Source: Bacillota bacterium
GTDB lineage: Bacteria; Bacillota; Clostridia; Christensenellales; CAG-138
Assembly: GCA_023426265.1 (NCBI GenBank)
Contig: JAFABA010000038.1
Span: forward strand, 1-17,426
Direction of reading: 5' to 3'
DNA length: 17,426 nt
Below the pieces are notes generated by a model. That model ran no database searches. It had not been told where the DNA came from and was given only the letters and a program-made list of their open reading frames with translations. The position numbers were made by a program, and so were the translations under genes. Each line of letters starts with the position of its first letter. Position 1 is the stretch's first letter. This document shows positions 1 to 6,486 of the stretch, in pieces.

Positions 1-581
1 TCCTGCCCGCTCCCGTGCTTTTCCATGAGAAAGACGGGACTGTGCGCGCGGACTCTGACCGCCCGCTTTCTATCGGCCGCTTGAAGCCGTACTTCGGCAA
101 TTTCGGCGTACTGGCCCGCGCCTACGCCTACATCCTTTCCCTCGGCGGGGAAGGGCTCACCGAAGCGAGCGAAAACGCCGTGCTCAACGCGAACTATGTG
201 CAGCACGGCCTGAAAGGCTGCTACGCGCTGCCACACGACAGGATCTGCATGCATGAATGCGTGGTGCAGCCGCGCGAACAGCTTGCAAACGGCGTACGTA
301 CGCTGGACATCGCCAAGGCGATTATCGACCGCGGGTTCCACCCGCCCACAATCTACTTCCCGCTGATCGTGCACGAGGCCATGATGTTCGAGCCCACGGA
401 AACCGAAGGCCGGGAGAACCTGGACCAGCTCATTTCCATTATGTGCAAGATCGCGGATTTGGCACAACGCGACCCGGACGCGCTGCATAAGGCGCCCGTC
501 ACCACGCCCATCGGCAGGCCGGACGAAACACGGGCTGCAAGGACGCCGGTGGTGCGTTGGTTGCCACAAGCCGAAAGCTAA
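1..581 (+). CDS. gcvPB: Glycine dehydrogenase (decarboxylating) subunit 2, C-terminal part
   Basis: This is the C-terminal ~193 residues of the P-protein beta subunit of the glycine cleavage system; the gene enters from the left edge in the frame starting at base 3. GcvPA/GcvPB decarboxylate glycine with pyridoxal phosphate and pass the aminomethyl group to lipoylated GcvH. Recognition rests on family-like stretches such as GRLKPYFGNFGVLARAYAYI, the N-A-N-Y segment and PPTIYFPLIVHEAMMFEPTE near the end. The PLP lysine would lie in the missing upstream part, so activity cannot be judged. The split PA/PB form is usual in Clostridia and other Firmicutes. The stop is TAA at 579-581, and the gene is followed by a 400-base gap with hairpin repeats, so it is probably the last gene of a gcv operon lying to the left. 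Confidence 0.93.
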   Translation, partial: LPAPVLFHEKDGTVRADSDRPLSIGRLKPYFGNFGVLARAYAYILSLGGEGLTEASENAVLNANYVQHGLKGCYALPHDRICMHECVVQPREQLANGVRTLDIAKAIIDRGFHPPTIYFPLIVHEAMMFEPTETEGRENLDQLISIMCKIADLAQRDPDALHKAPVTTPIGRPDETRAARTPVVRWLPQAES

Positions 582-601
582 ATCAAACGGAATAAATACG
601 A

Positions 602-652
602 TTGGGGCTCTGCCCCAAACCCCGCCCAGGGTCGTAACGACCCTGGGTACCC
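602..652 (+). repeat. Hairpin repeat A, copy 1
   Basis: Two perfect hairpins stand in a row: TTGGGGC/GCCCCAA with loop TCT (602-618), and CCCAGGGTCG/CGACCCTGGG with loop TAA (625-647), followed by TACCC. The same layout recurs on the minus strand at 7657-7710 and, decayed, at 13031-13080. Sequence differences between copies are paired across the stems. It is probably a dispersed intergenic repeat of the host genome; function unknown. Confidence 0.7.
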
Positions 653-720
653 TTTTATGATACCCTATGGACGTTCTTGAAAAAATTCAAGCGGCCGCCG
701 TTCTTAAAAAAGGGGCGTGG

Positions 721-790
721 GGATCGGTTGTGCAGCCAAAAGCTGCACATCAATCCTTGTAAGATCCCCGAATGTATCATTCGGCGGCAC
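721..790 (+). repeat. Hairpin repeat B, copy 1
   Basis: It contains GATCGG, a GTGCAGC/GCTGCAC hairpin, the block CATCAATCCTTG, then GATCC and the hairpin CCGAATG-TAT-CATTCGG. A second copy at 10458-10528 matches nearly base for base outside the first hairpin, where a G-C pair is replaced by T-A. It is a short dispersed repeat; I see no coding capacity. Confidence 0.7.
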
Positions 791-875
791 GTAGTTTACC
801 CACAGTAAAAAATAATCGTCGGCACTGAAAGCGCCGATACCTTAAAAGCCTAAACAGGATTGCTTACAAAGCGAG

Positions 876-901
876 AGCGGCCCAAAAGGCCGCTTTTGTT
901 T
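876..901 (+). terminator. Rho-independent terminator
   Basis: A GC-rich stem AGCGGCC/GGCCGCT with loop CAAAA is followed by TTTTGTTT. It would end transcripts coming from gcvPB or from the repeats before the Crp/Fnr promoter. Confidence 0.75.
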
Positions 902-909
902 ATGCCCGC

Positions 910-938
910 TTGCGTGCAAATCTCCGCAAGGATATACT
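910..938 (+). promoter_or_regulatory. Likely sigma-A promoter of the Crp/Fnr gene
   Basis: TTGCGT (910-915) and TATACT (933-938) are separated by 17 bases. This sits just after the terminator and about 45 bases before the start codon. The -35 box is a partial match only. Confidence 0.5.
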
Positions 939-951
939 GTTTTTAGAAACG

Positions 952-965
952 GTTGGTTTTCCAAC
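952..965 (+). promoter_or_regulatory. Inverted repeat in leader of Crp/Fnr gene
   Basis: GTTGG-TTTT-CCAAC lies between the presumed transcription start (about 945) and the ribosome binding site AGGGGG (971-976). It could be an autoregulatory operator or a small leader hairpin. It is short, so chance is possible. Confidence 0.35.
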
Positions 966-983
966 GAAACAGGGGGTATGTAA

Positions 984-1661
984 ATGGAGCACTTGCCGGT
1001 CATAAAAGCAGCGCCGCTGTTTCAGAACATAGAGGAAGCGGAGCTGTTCGGGCTTTTGGGCTGCCTGCGCGCCAAGCCGCGCAGCTATGAAAAGGGCGCT
1101 TTCATTTTGCGCGCGGGCGAACCCGTGACGGGCTTCGGCATGGTTCTCGTTGGCCGCGTGCAGGTGACGCGGGAGGATCTCTACGGCACGCGCACGCTAT
1201 TGACTCAGCTTGGCGCAGGCGATCTTTTTGCGGAGGCGTTCGCGTTTGCGTTCGCTCCTGCCCTTCCGGTTTCCGTGGAGGCGGCATCCGACTGCGCCGT
1301 GCTGTTTTTTGACCATACGCGCCTGATATCGCCCTGTGCGAACGGATGCGCATTCCATACGCAGCTCATTCGCAACATGATGGGCATACTCGCGCGAAAA
1401 AACCTGATGCTCAACAGCAAGATCCAGCACATCTCCCGGCGTACCACGCGGGAAAAGCTGCTCTCCTATTTGAACGAGCAGGCGCACGCCCACAAAAGCG
1501 CGCAGTTTATCATTCCGTTTGACAGGCAGGAACTGGCGGATTACCTCTGCGTGGAACGGAGCGCCATGTCCGCCGAGCTTTCACGCCTGCAAAAAGAAGG
1601 CGTTTTGAGTTACCACAAAAGCGCCTTCAAATTACACGCAAAGGGCAGGGAGGATGCCTAA
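984..1661 (+). CDS. Crp/Fnr family transcriptional regulator
   Basis: A 225-residue cytoplasmic DNA-binding regulator. Residues about 12-115 form the cyclic-nucleotide-binding-like beta barrel (for example GAFILRAGEPVTG and VLVGRVQV), followed by the long dimerisation helix (about 122-150). The winged helix-turn-helix lies at about 179-210, with recognition helix around RSAMSAELSRL. It lacks the N-terminal cysteine cluster of FNR, but has C118-x3-C122 directly before the dimer helix, besides C27, C104 and C189. A redox or metal-linked signal is therefore possible but unproven. The ligand cannot be predicted. The start ATG follows AGGGGG by 7 bases. The gene appears monocistronic: its own promoter lies upstream, and the next gene converges on it. 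Confidence 0.9.
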   Translation: MEHLPVIKAAPLFQNIEEAELFGLLGCLRAKPRSYEKGAFILRAGEPVTGFGMVLVGRVQVTREDLYGTRTLLTQLGAGDLFAEAFAFAFAPALPVSVEAASDCAVLFFDHTRLISPCANGCAFHTQLIRNMMGILARKNLMLNSKIQHISRRTTREKLLSYLNEQAHAHKSAQFIIPFDRQELADYLCVERSAMSAELSRLQKEGVLSYHKSAFKLHAKGREDA

Positions 1662-1817
1662 GGCGTTTGAAAATTCAAAAATGCGGGATATTTTGAGGAA
1701 AAACAGAGCGAAACAAGGCAAAAACCACAGGAATACTGGAGGTGTTCCGAGGATTTTTAACGAAGTTGCAGCCTGTTTTTACCGAAACAGACAATTGCGT
1801 TGATTTTTCAAACAGCC

Positions 1818-2990
1818 CTACCGGTACAGTTCCAAAAATTCCCCGCTTCTGTTTACAATGCCCACGACTCCGTCTTTTTTGACCACCGCATAATCGAGCA
1901 GGAACGGCCCCGCCTCATCATAGACGCAGGGGACAATGTGCGCACCGGTTTTGTCGATATACCCCCACTTGCCGTTCGTGTCCTGCACGGGGGCGCGGCT
2001 TTGGGAAAACGGGCCTGCGGCCTGGTACTTAGGCTGTACAAGCAGCACCCCGCCGGTATTGATATACCCCCACAGCCCGCCCTGCTTGATTGCGGCATAC
2101 CCTTCCGAAAAATTGCCCGCATCCTGATAGGTTTCAGAAAACGCGCGCCTGCGAGAGGTATTGTAAAACACGCACCCGCTGCCGGTATCTACGGCGGCAA
2201 AGCCTTCCCGGTAGACAGTCCCGGTTTCTTTACTGAGCGTCGCGATCTTTTTACCGACCTTGTCTATGATATAGCGCTTTCCCTCGCCGCTTACAAACGC
2301 CATGTCGCTGCCGAACTCGCCTGCCGCATCAAACTGGGGCGTGATTGCCATATCCCCATCCGGGTCGATGTAGCCGAATGTGGAATTGGGGCGTACCGCC
2401 GCGCGGCCATCCCGAAAATCCCCGACCTCGCGGTACGCGCAGGAGATTTTTGTATTGCCCGCAACGTCGATATATCCCCATTTGTCGTTCTCCGCCACCG
2501 CGGCAAGGCCTTCGCTGAAGCTGCGCACGTCGCTCCATTTCGGTTCCACCGCCCACACGCCGTTGCGCGAAAGCAGGCCGTACAGCAGCGCGCCGTCCCG
2601 TTCCACAGCCGCGAATGCGTACTGGCCTTCCAAAAAATCAAGCGCGCGCAAAAACTGCGGCTGTATGACGACCTCGCCTTTGGCGTTTTGGTAACCCCAG
2701 AGCGCATTTTCCTCATATGCAAAGAGTCTGCCCGTAATATCGGCATCCGCCGAAAGCGGAGCGGTGCTTGGCGAAGGCGAGGGCGCGATCTTATTCGCCT
2801 CTGCCGTTTCTAGGGAAGAAGGAGACGCGGCAAGCGTTTCTACTCCCCCCTGCCGCAGGGCGGAAGCGCCGCCGCCGGAATACAGCAGCACAAAGAGCAG
2901 TACGCCAAAGCAGACGGCTGCCGCCGTAATGGGGTAATACCACAGGATGGTGAGCCGCTTCTTCTTGCGGCGCGGCTGCATGGTTGGCAT
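1818..2990 (-). CDS. Membrane-anchored WG-repeat protein
   Basis: A 390-residue protein with a basic N terminus (RRKKKR, 7-12), one membrane helix (about 15-37), a Ser/Pro/Ala-rich linker (about 40-85), and an outer domain built of WG (KWG) beta repeats. Recognisable units include LWGYQN (97), KWGYIDVAG (170), FGYIDPDG (205), LWGYINTGG (306) and KWGYIDKTG (341), each followed by a P-x-[YF] type turn. The family is widespread in Clostridia and thought to mediate binding; no enzymatic motif is visible. The start ATG at 2990 is preceded by GGGGAGG with a 7-base gap. A promoter is visible at 3056-3085. The large opposite-strand open frame here is a shadow of these repeats. Confidence 0.85.
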   Translation of the reverse strand: MPTMQPRRKKKRLTILWYYPITAAAVCFGVLLFVLLYSGGGASALRQGGVETLAASPSSLETAEANKIAPSPSPSTAPLSADADITGRLFAYEENALWGYQNAKGEVVIQPQFLRALDFLEGQYAFAAVERDGALLYGLLSRNGVWAVEPKWSDVRSFSEGLAAVAENDKWGYIDVAGNTKISCAYREVGDFRDGRAAVRPNSTFGYIDPDGDMAITPQFDAAGEFGSDMAFVSGEGKRYIIDKVGKKIATLSKETGTVYREGFAAVDTGSGCVFYNTSRRRAFSETYQDAGNFSEGYAAIKQGGLWGYINTGGVLLVQPKYQAAGPFSQSRAPVQDTNGKWGYIDKTGAHIVPCVYDEAGPFLLDYAVVKKDGVVGIVNRSGEFLELYR

Positions 2991-3055
2991 CCTTTGTCCT
3001 CCCCGGCATTGCTTTTATAGGTAAGCAGTAATCCAATCAGTGGTTGCTTAGGCTT

Positions 3056-3085
3056 AGTATACCGCAGGAAAAGACGAGTCGGCAA
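3056..3085 (-). promoter_or_regulatory. Promoter of WG-repeat gene
   Basis: Read on the minus strand: TTGCCG (3085-3080), an 18-base spacer, then TATACT (3061-3056). It lies about 65 bases before the start codon at 2990. Confidence 0.6.
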
Positions 3086-3112
3086 GTTGGATGGGAAGAA
3101 GTGGCACCGTTC

Positions 3113-3144
3113 AAAAAGAAAAAAGGCGGCAAAACCTTGCCGCC
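3113..3144 (-). terminator. Rho-independent terminator of the 51-residue gene
   Basis: On the minus strand the stem GGCGGCAA/TTGCCGCC is followed by TTTTTTCTTTTTG. It lies 18 bases beyond the stop codon of the small gene and isolates it from the WG-repeat promoter. Confidence 0.9.
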
Positions 3145-3162
3145 TACATTCTTTCTACACAA

Positions 3163-3318
3163 TTAGGGATTATCATGGTCCACATACTCGCAGAAATTGA
3201 CCAATTCCTGCTTGTTTTTGAACTCTACACCTGTCTGCATGATAGATTCCTGCAAAAACAGCGGCAAAGAGTTGAAATACTGCTGGGCATCCGGCGGAAG
3301 GGCGTTCCTGTTGAACAT
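3163..3318 (-). CDS. Small conserved-looking protein, 51 residues, function unknown
   Basis: A complete short gene: ATG at 3318, a spaced AAAGGAGAAAAACC Shine-Dalgarno just before it, TAA at 3163-3165, and a strong terminator directly after. The product starts MFNRNALPPDAQQYFNSLPL and continues with an amphipathic segment around FLQESIMQTGVEF, then KNKQELVNFCEYVDHDNP. It is soluble, with no signal peptide, a single cysteine, and helix-forming composition. From memory, short proteins of this layout are common beside unrelated genes in Clostridia, but I cannot name a function. It is monocistronic and divergent from the M14 peptidase gene. The own RBS plus own terminator make a real gene likely despite the small size. 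Confidence 0.82.
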   Translation of the reverse strand: MFNRNALPPDAQQYFNSLPLFLQESIMQTGVEFKNKQELVNFCEYVDHDNP

Positions 3319-3535
3319 GGTTTTTCTCCTTTACAATATAAATAACGGAAATGCATGGAATTAGTTTGGACAATCGCCGCAAAGGCCATACGCTTTTTCC
3401 CCTAAAATCAGCGTATTTGTCCCGCCCAACGTTTTTTGAAGCGGCGCCGCCCGGCGCATTCCAGAAAAAACATGAAACGAAAACGCGATTTTATGCGTTA
3501 TAATAGATATTGAAATTCTAGAAAAGGAAACTGCC
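3319..3535. other. Divergent control region between 51-residue gene and M14 peptidase gene
   Basis: It holds the leader of both genes. An inverted repeat ATACGCT (3388-3394) / AGCGTAT (3410-3416), extended inside by TTTT/AAAA, lies between them. A TATAAT box for the plus-strand gene is at 3499-3504. A short minus-strand frame ending at 3361 has no ribosome binding site and was not called. Confidence 0.5.
3499..3504 (+). promoter_or_regulatory. -10 box of M14 peptidase gene
   Basis: TATAAT is a perfect match, 32 bases before the ATG. No good -35 hexamer is visible at 16-18 bases upstream. Confidence 0.55.
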
Positions 3536-4651
3536 ATGCGCAAATGGATGACCCTTACCGCATGCGCGCTGCTCGTTTGCTTGCTCGCCGCATGCGCCCC
3601 AATGGCGAATGATCCCAGCACGCTCGACTTCCCTTCAGGCGAACCTCAGGCACAAGGCGAAAGCGCGGCGAATACCCCGCTGCCTTTAAAAAGCACACAG
3701 ACGGAGCCACCCATGCAGTATGAGAAAGACTTTGTAAACCCCAACCAGACCTATACGTATGAGATGATGCTGACTGACGCAAACGAACTTGCCCAGGCGT
3801 ACCCCGACCTGATTGAGGTTTCCTCCATCGGCAAATCCGTGGAAGGCAGAGAACTGACGCTCATAAAGCTCGGAAAAGGCGAAACGAAGCTCTTATTGTT
3901 GGGCACGCACCATGCGCGCGAATACATTACCAGCACTTTTTTGATGGAAACCGTGGACGCGTACGCCGGAGCCTACGAGGCAGGCACAGGCAACCTGCTC
4001 GACTCCGTCACGGTATATATCGTGCCCATGGTCAACCCGGACGGCGTGAACCTGGTGCAAAACGGGCCGGATGCAGCAAAAAATCCGGAGGCCGTAAAGG
4101 CGATGCGCATGCTCCAGGGTACCTACAGCGAATGGAAGGCCAACATCAACGGCGTGGACCTCAACCGCCAATATCCCTGCCACTGGGAGGAAAAGGCGAG
4201 CAACACGGACGTGCCCAGCTCTGAAATGTACAAAGGCACCGCCCCCGCCACCGAACCCGAGGTACAGGCTGTGATGAAGCTGTGCGGGGAGAACACGTTT
4301 GTATTGGCCGCCTCCTTCCACACCAAGGGCGAGACCATTTACTGGGCGGACAGCGGCACAGAGGACGCGATCCCCGCCGCAGCGCCCATTGCAGAGTCCC
4401 TTGCAGAAGTGACGGGCTACTCTATGATGGAAGTGTCCGCCGACCCTGCGGTATACGCCGCGGGCTTTGAAAACTGGTTCCGGCAGGAATATCTGCTCCC
4501 CGGCTTCTGCATTGAGTTGACCCCGGTGGGCAACGGCTCCCTGCCGCATGAGGACGCGCAGTTCGACGAACTCGTCTGGAGCCGCGCAAAAGGCTTGGTT
4601 ACAGTATTAGTGGAGCAGGCCCTGACGCTGGGGGAAGAAGCCTGTCACTAA
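3536..4651 (+). CDS. M14 family metallo-carboxypeptidase lipoprotein
   Basis: A 371-residue zinc peptidase anchored outside the membrane. The lipobox is LAAC with the lipidated cysteine at residue 20, followed by a disordered linker to about 60. The M14 domain covers about 70-360. Visible active-site elements are H126-x2-E129 (GTHHAREY) and the third zinc ligand H262 (ASFHTKGE). NPDG (167-170), the substrate-binding GVDLNR (206-211) and the catalytic glutamate in CIELTPVG (E327) are also present. All key residues appear intact. The form resembles bacterial gamma-D-glutamyl-diaminopimelate peptidases, so a peptidoglycan peptide substrate is plausible but inferred. The start follows AAGGAAA by about 8 bases. 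It is a single gene closed by a strong terminator. Confidence 0.9.
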   Translation: MRKWMTLTACALLVCLLAACAPMANDPSTLDFPSGEPQAQGESAANTPLPLKSTQTEPPMQYEKDFVNPNQTYTYEMMLTDANELAQAYPDLIEVSSIGKSVEGRELTLIKLGKGETKLLLLGTHHAREYITSTFLMETVDAYAGAYEAGTGNLLDSVTVYIVPMVNPDGVNLVQNGPDAAKNPEAVKAMRMLQGTYSEWKANINGVDLNRQYPCHWEEKASNTDVPSSEMYKGTAPATEPEVQAVMKLCGENTFVLAASFHTKGETIYWADSGTEDAIPAAAPIAESLAEVTGYSMMEVSADPAVYAAGFENWFRQEYLLPGFCIELTPVGNGSLPHEDAQFDELVWSRAKGLVTVLVEQALTLGEEACH

Positions 4652-4663
4652 TTTAGGCTAACG

Positions 4664-4713
4664 AAAGCCGCCCTGCCGATTGAAAAATTTTCGGTAAGCA
4701 GGGCGGCTTTTTT
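4664..4713 (+). terminator. Rho-independent terminator of M14 gene
   Basis: The 13-bp stem AAAGCCGCCCTGC (4664-4676) / GCAGGGCGGCTTT (4698-4710) continues into a run of six T. It lies directly after the M14 stop codon. Confidence 0.92.
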
Positions 4714-4804
4714 GCATGATCTCAAGCTCTATAAAACGCTATGGCTGCAAGCAAATTGCTCATTATCTCACTGAAAAATTGGAATTTGTGGTGCTCTCAT
4801 ATGC

Positions 4805-5872
4805 TTATTTTGCTTCATCCTTAACATCTTCGAGAGGAAACGTGACCCGCCAACCACCTTCGGCTTTCATGCCGGAAGTCACAAAATCGCCATGCAAGGT
4901 ATAGCTTGAAATTTCAGCTTGAGGAATATCGAAGACATAATTGCAATAATCAATTCGTCCCGGTTGTTCGTATTGATTTGAAAAATAGAAGTTATAGTTG
5001 TAGTCAACTTTATTCCCGTCGCTATCCTTCAAATAGAAAAAGCCGTGGTTGTCGTTGTCTAATGGTTCTTTTACGGCTGTTTGAATGTGAAGTTTACCAT
5101 CAATATAACCTATACCGGTTAAATCAATTCCATCTACCAAAAATTCGCTCATGGGGGCTGAGGGTATGAGTGCAACAGGATCTTCTTTAAAACTCATAAA
5201 TTCTTTGTAATCTATCCCGCCTCCACCGTTGGATGAAACTGTTTGTGTACTTTTAGCAACATCAACAGTAGAAAGATCTATCGGTACCGAGATGTTGAAG
5301 CTTTTCTTATGGCTTAAGAATTCACGCACAGAAAAGGTAATCTTATCGCCAACAATAGTTTTGTTACTCCATTCCTCAATCGTGATCAAAAATGTTGCTG
5401 TTTTTGTGCTGTCATCATAACCCACCCGGTCACAGCGCGCAGCACTGTCAAATGGACGATTGATCGAATAGCTGTCAAATAAATCGGTTGTTGCATCAAT
5501 ACGGTTATTTTCCGTTAAATCCTGCATGGTGACATATACTTCCGCAATATTGCCATGAATGTACGCCGAAACCACTTCCATTTTGATTCCATTGTCCACA
5601 TGAGATTTTTGCACGGGCATAAAAAATTGTGCAATCTGTGGGGAAACCATATACATGAGCCGGTAGATTGGTTCAACATTGGCAGCTAATGCAGGCATCG
5701 CAAAGGAAAGACAAATGCAGATTGATACAAATGCTAATGCAGGTTTGCGAAAGGAGTAAATCGGATTTTTGCGGTTACCGGCTTTATTGCGGGTTGTTTG
5801 AAGTACCGAATCAACTAAGATTTCATCCGGCTTGACCTGGTTAAAGAGATTTTTATAACTCTCCCCAAACAT
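4805..5872 (-). CDS. Putative anti-sigma factor, DUF4179-like
   Basis: A 355-residue single-pass membrane protein. The N-terminal cytoplasmic part (1-42, with YKNLFNQVKPDEILVDSVL) has the helical form seen in Clostridial anti-sigma factors, without the zinc HxxxCxxC motif. One membrane helix covers about 44-63. The large outer part begins with a DUF4179-type beta domain (about 90-185) and continues to the C terminus without a known motif. Its start overlaps the end of the sigma gene by 20 bases, which implies translational coupling and supports the pairing. The usual role is to hold the ECF sigma factor at the membrane until an envelope signal arrives; the signal is unknown. Codon use is AT-rich compared with the neighbours on both sides, which suggests separate ancestry. 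Confidence 0.8.
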   Translation of the reverse strand: MFGESYKNLFNQVKPDEILVDSVLQTTRNKAGNRKNPIYSFRKPALAFVSICICLSFAMPALAANVEPIYRLMYMVSPQIAQFFMPVQKSHVDNGIKMEVVSAYIHGNIAEVYVTMQDLTENNRIDATTDLFDSYSINRPFDSAARCDRVGYDDSTKTATFLITIEEWSNKTIVGDKITFSVREFLSHKKSFNISVPIDLSTVDVAKSTQTVSSNGGGGIDYKEFMSFKEDPVALIPSAPMSEFLVDGIDLTGIGYIDGKLHIQTAVKEPLDNDNHGFFYLKDSDGNKVDYNYNFYFSNQYEQPGRIDYCNYVFDIPQAEISSYTLHGDFVTSGMKAEGGWRVTFPLEDVKDEAK

Positions 5873-6353
5873 AATCTCCCTCCTTCATAAATGCTTTTAA
5901 TATTGCCCTTGCTCTTGTAAGCTGAGTGCGAACGGTGGAATTTTTTCTATCCAGTGCTTTGCCTATTTCATCAATGGACATATCCTCGTAATAGAACAAG
6001 TGAATAACCTCTCGATATTTTGGCTGCAACTTTTGCAACGCATGGTATAAGCCCATATCTTCTTTTGTTTCATATGAAATGCAATCGCCAATCGGTTGAA
6101 CATTCTTGAACCACGAGCTGCTCCAAAAGCTTTTAGAGCAGTTTATCGTTACTCGTATGAACCATGCCTTACGATGTTCTTCCTCATGAAATACAGGCTT
6201 CTTTTTAATAAAACGAAGAAACACTTCTTGGAAAATTTCATCGGCATCATGCTTTGTCCCTGCGCGAGCAAAAGCGAGACGATACACCATGCCAGAATAT
6301 TGTTTAATGATTTCTTCTGCGCAATCATTCGTACGCAATGATTGTTTTTCCAA
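5853..6353 (-). CDS. ECF-type RNA polymerase sigma factor
   Basis: A 166-residue sigma-70 family protein of the extracytoplasmic-function group. Region 2 is at about 15-80 (MVYRLAFARAGTKHDADEIF, then a WFIRVTINCSK segment), and region 4 at about 103-155 (LQPKYREVIHLFYYEDMSID, then a helix-turn-helix around STVRTQLTRAR). Region 3 is missing, as expected for this group. The start is a TTG at 6353, because an in-frame stop lies just upstream and AAAGGCGG stands 8 bases before it; the next in-frame ATG would cut into region 2. It directs polymerase to a regulon that probably includes this operon. The gene is AT-rich, like its downstream partner. Confidence 0.9.
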   Translation of the reverse strand: MEKQSLRTNDCAEEIIKQYSGMVYRLAFARAGTKHDADEIFQEVFLRFIKKKPVFHEEEHRKAWFIRVTINCSKSFWSSSWFKNVQPIGDCISYETKEDMGLYHALQKLQPKYREVIHLFYYEDMSIDEIGKALDRKNSTVRTQLTRARAILKAFMKEGDYVWGEL

Positions 6354-6412
6354 ATCTCAAGCCGCCTTTCACCACTAACACTTTCGACGCATGCAAAAAG
6401 CTACAATGAAAA

Positions 6413-6448
6413 TTGAAAAATTTTAGCGTGCTTGTAAGCACGCTAAAA
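6413..6448 (-). terminator. Terminator of the pot operon, possibly bidirectional
   Basis: A perfect stem TTTTAGCGTGCTT (6421-6433) / AAGCACGCTAAAA (6436-6448). Read on the minus strand it is followed by TTTTTC, 39 bases beyond the potD stop. Confidence 0.85.
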
Positions 6449-6486
6449 GGCAGATTATATAAATTTCACCCATGTCCTCCAAATAA

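Larger units (their letters stand above)
582..983. other. Gene-free gap between gcvPB and Crp/Fnr gene
   Basis: I see no gene here. From left to right the gap holds hairpin repeat A (602-652), a short palindrome CTTGAAAAAATTCAAG at 678-693, a NotI-type GCGGCCGC next to it, hairpin repeat B (721-790), about 85 unexplained bases, an intrinsic terminator (876-901), a probable promoter (910-938), and a small inverted repeat in the leader of the regulator gene (952-965). Confidence 0.7.

Noticed and set aside
582..983. Glycine riboswitch or other known cis RNA near gcvPB
   Set aside because: The gap lies after, not before, the gcv gene, and the sequence shows repeat hairpins instead of a glycine aptamer core.
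1730..1760. Terminator after the Crp/Fnr gene (GGAATAC/GTGTTCC stem, later TTTTT)
   Set aside because: Weak stem with a G-T pair, and the T run begins too far beyond it.
1800..2813. 337-codon open frame on the plus strand
   Set aside because: Antisense to the WG-repeat gene; no family resemblance. The repeats and GC bias of the real gene keep the opposite frame open.
3361..3459. Possible 32-residue peptide ending GLCGDCPN on the minus strand, upstream of the 51-residue gene
   Set aside because: The start codon has no Shine-Dalgarno, and the frame spans an inverted repeat that is more likely regulatory.
3893..4549. 218-codon open frame on the minus strand
   Set aside because: Antisense to the M14 peptidase with intact zinc motifs; rich in H, G and V as typical of shadow frames.
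6371..6395. ECF-type -10 element (CGTC) upstream of the sigma gene
   Set aside because: CGTC is present on the minus strand, but no AAC-type -35 lies at the required distance.
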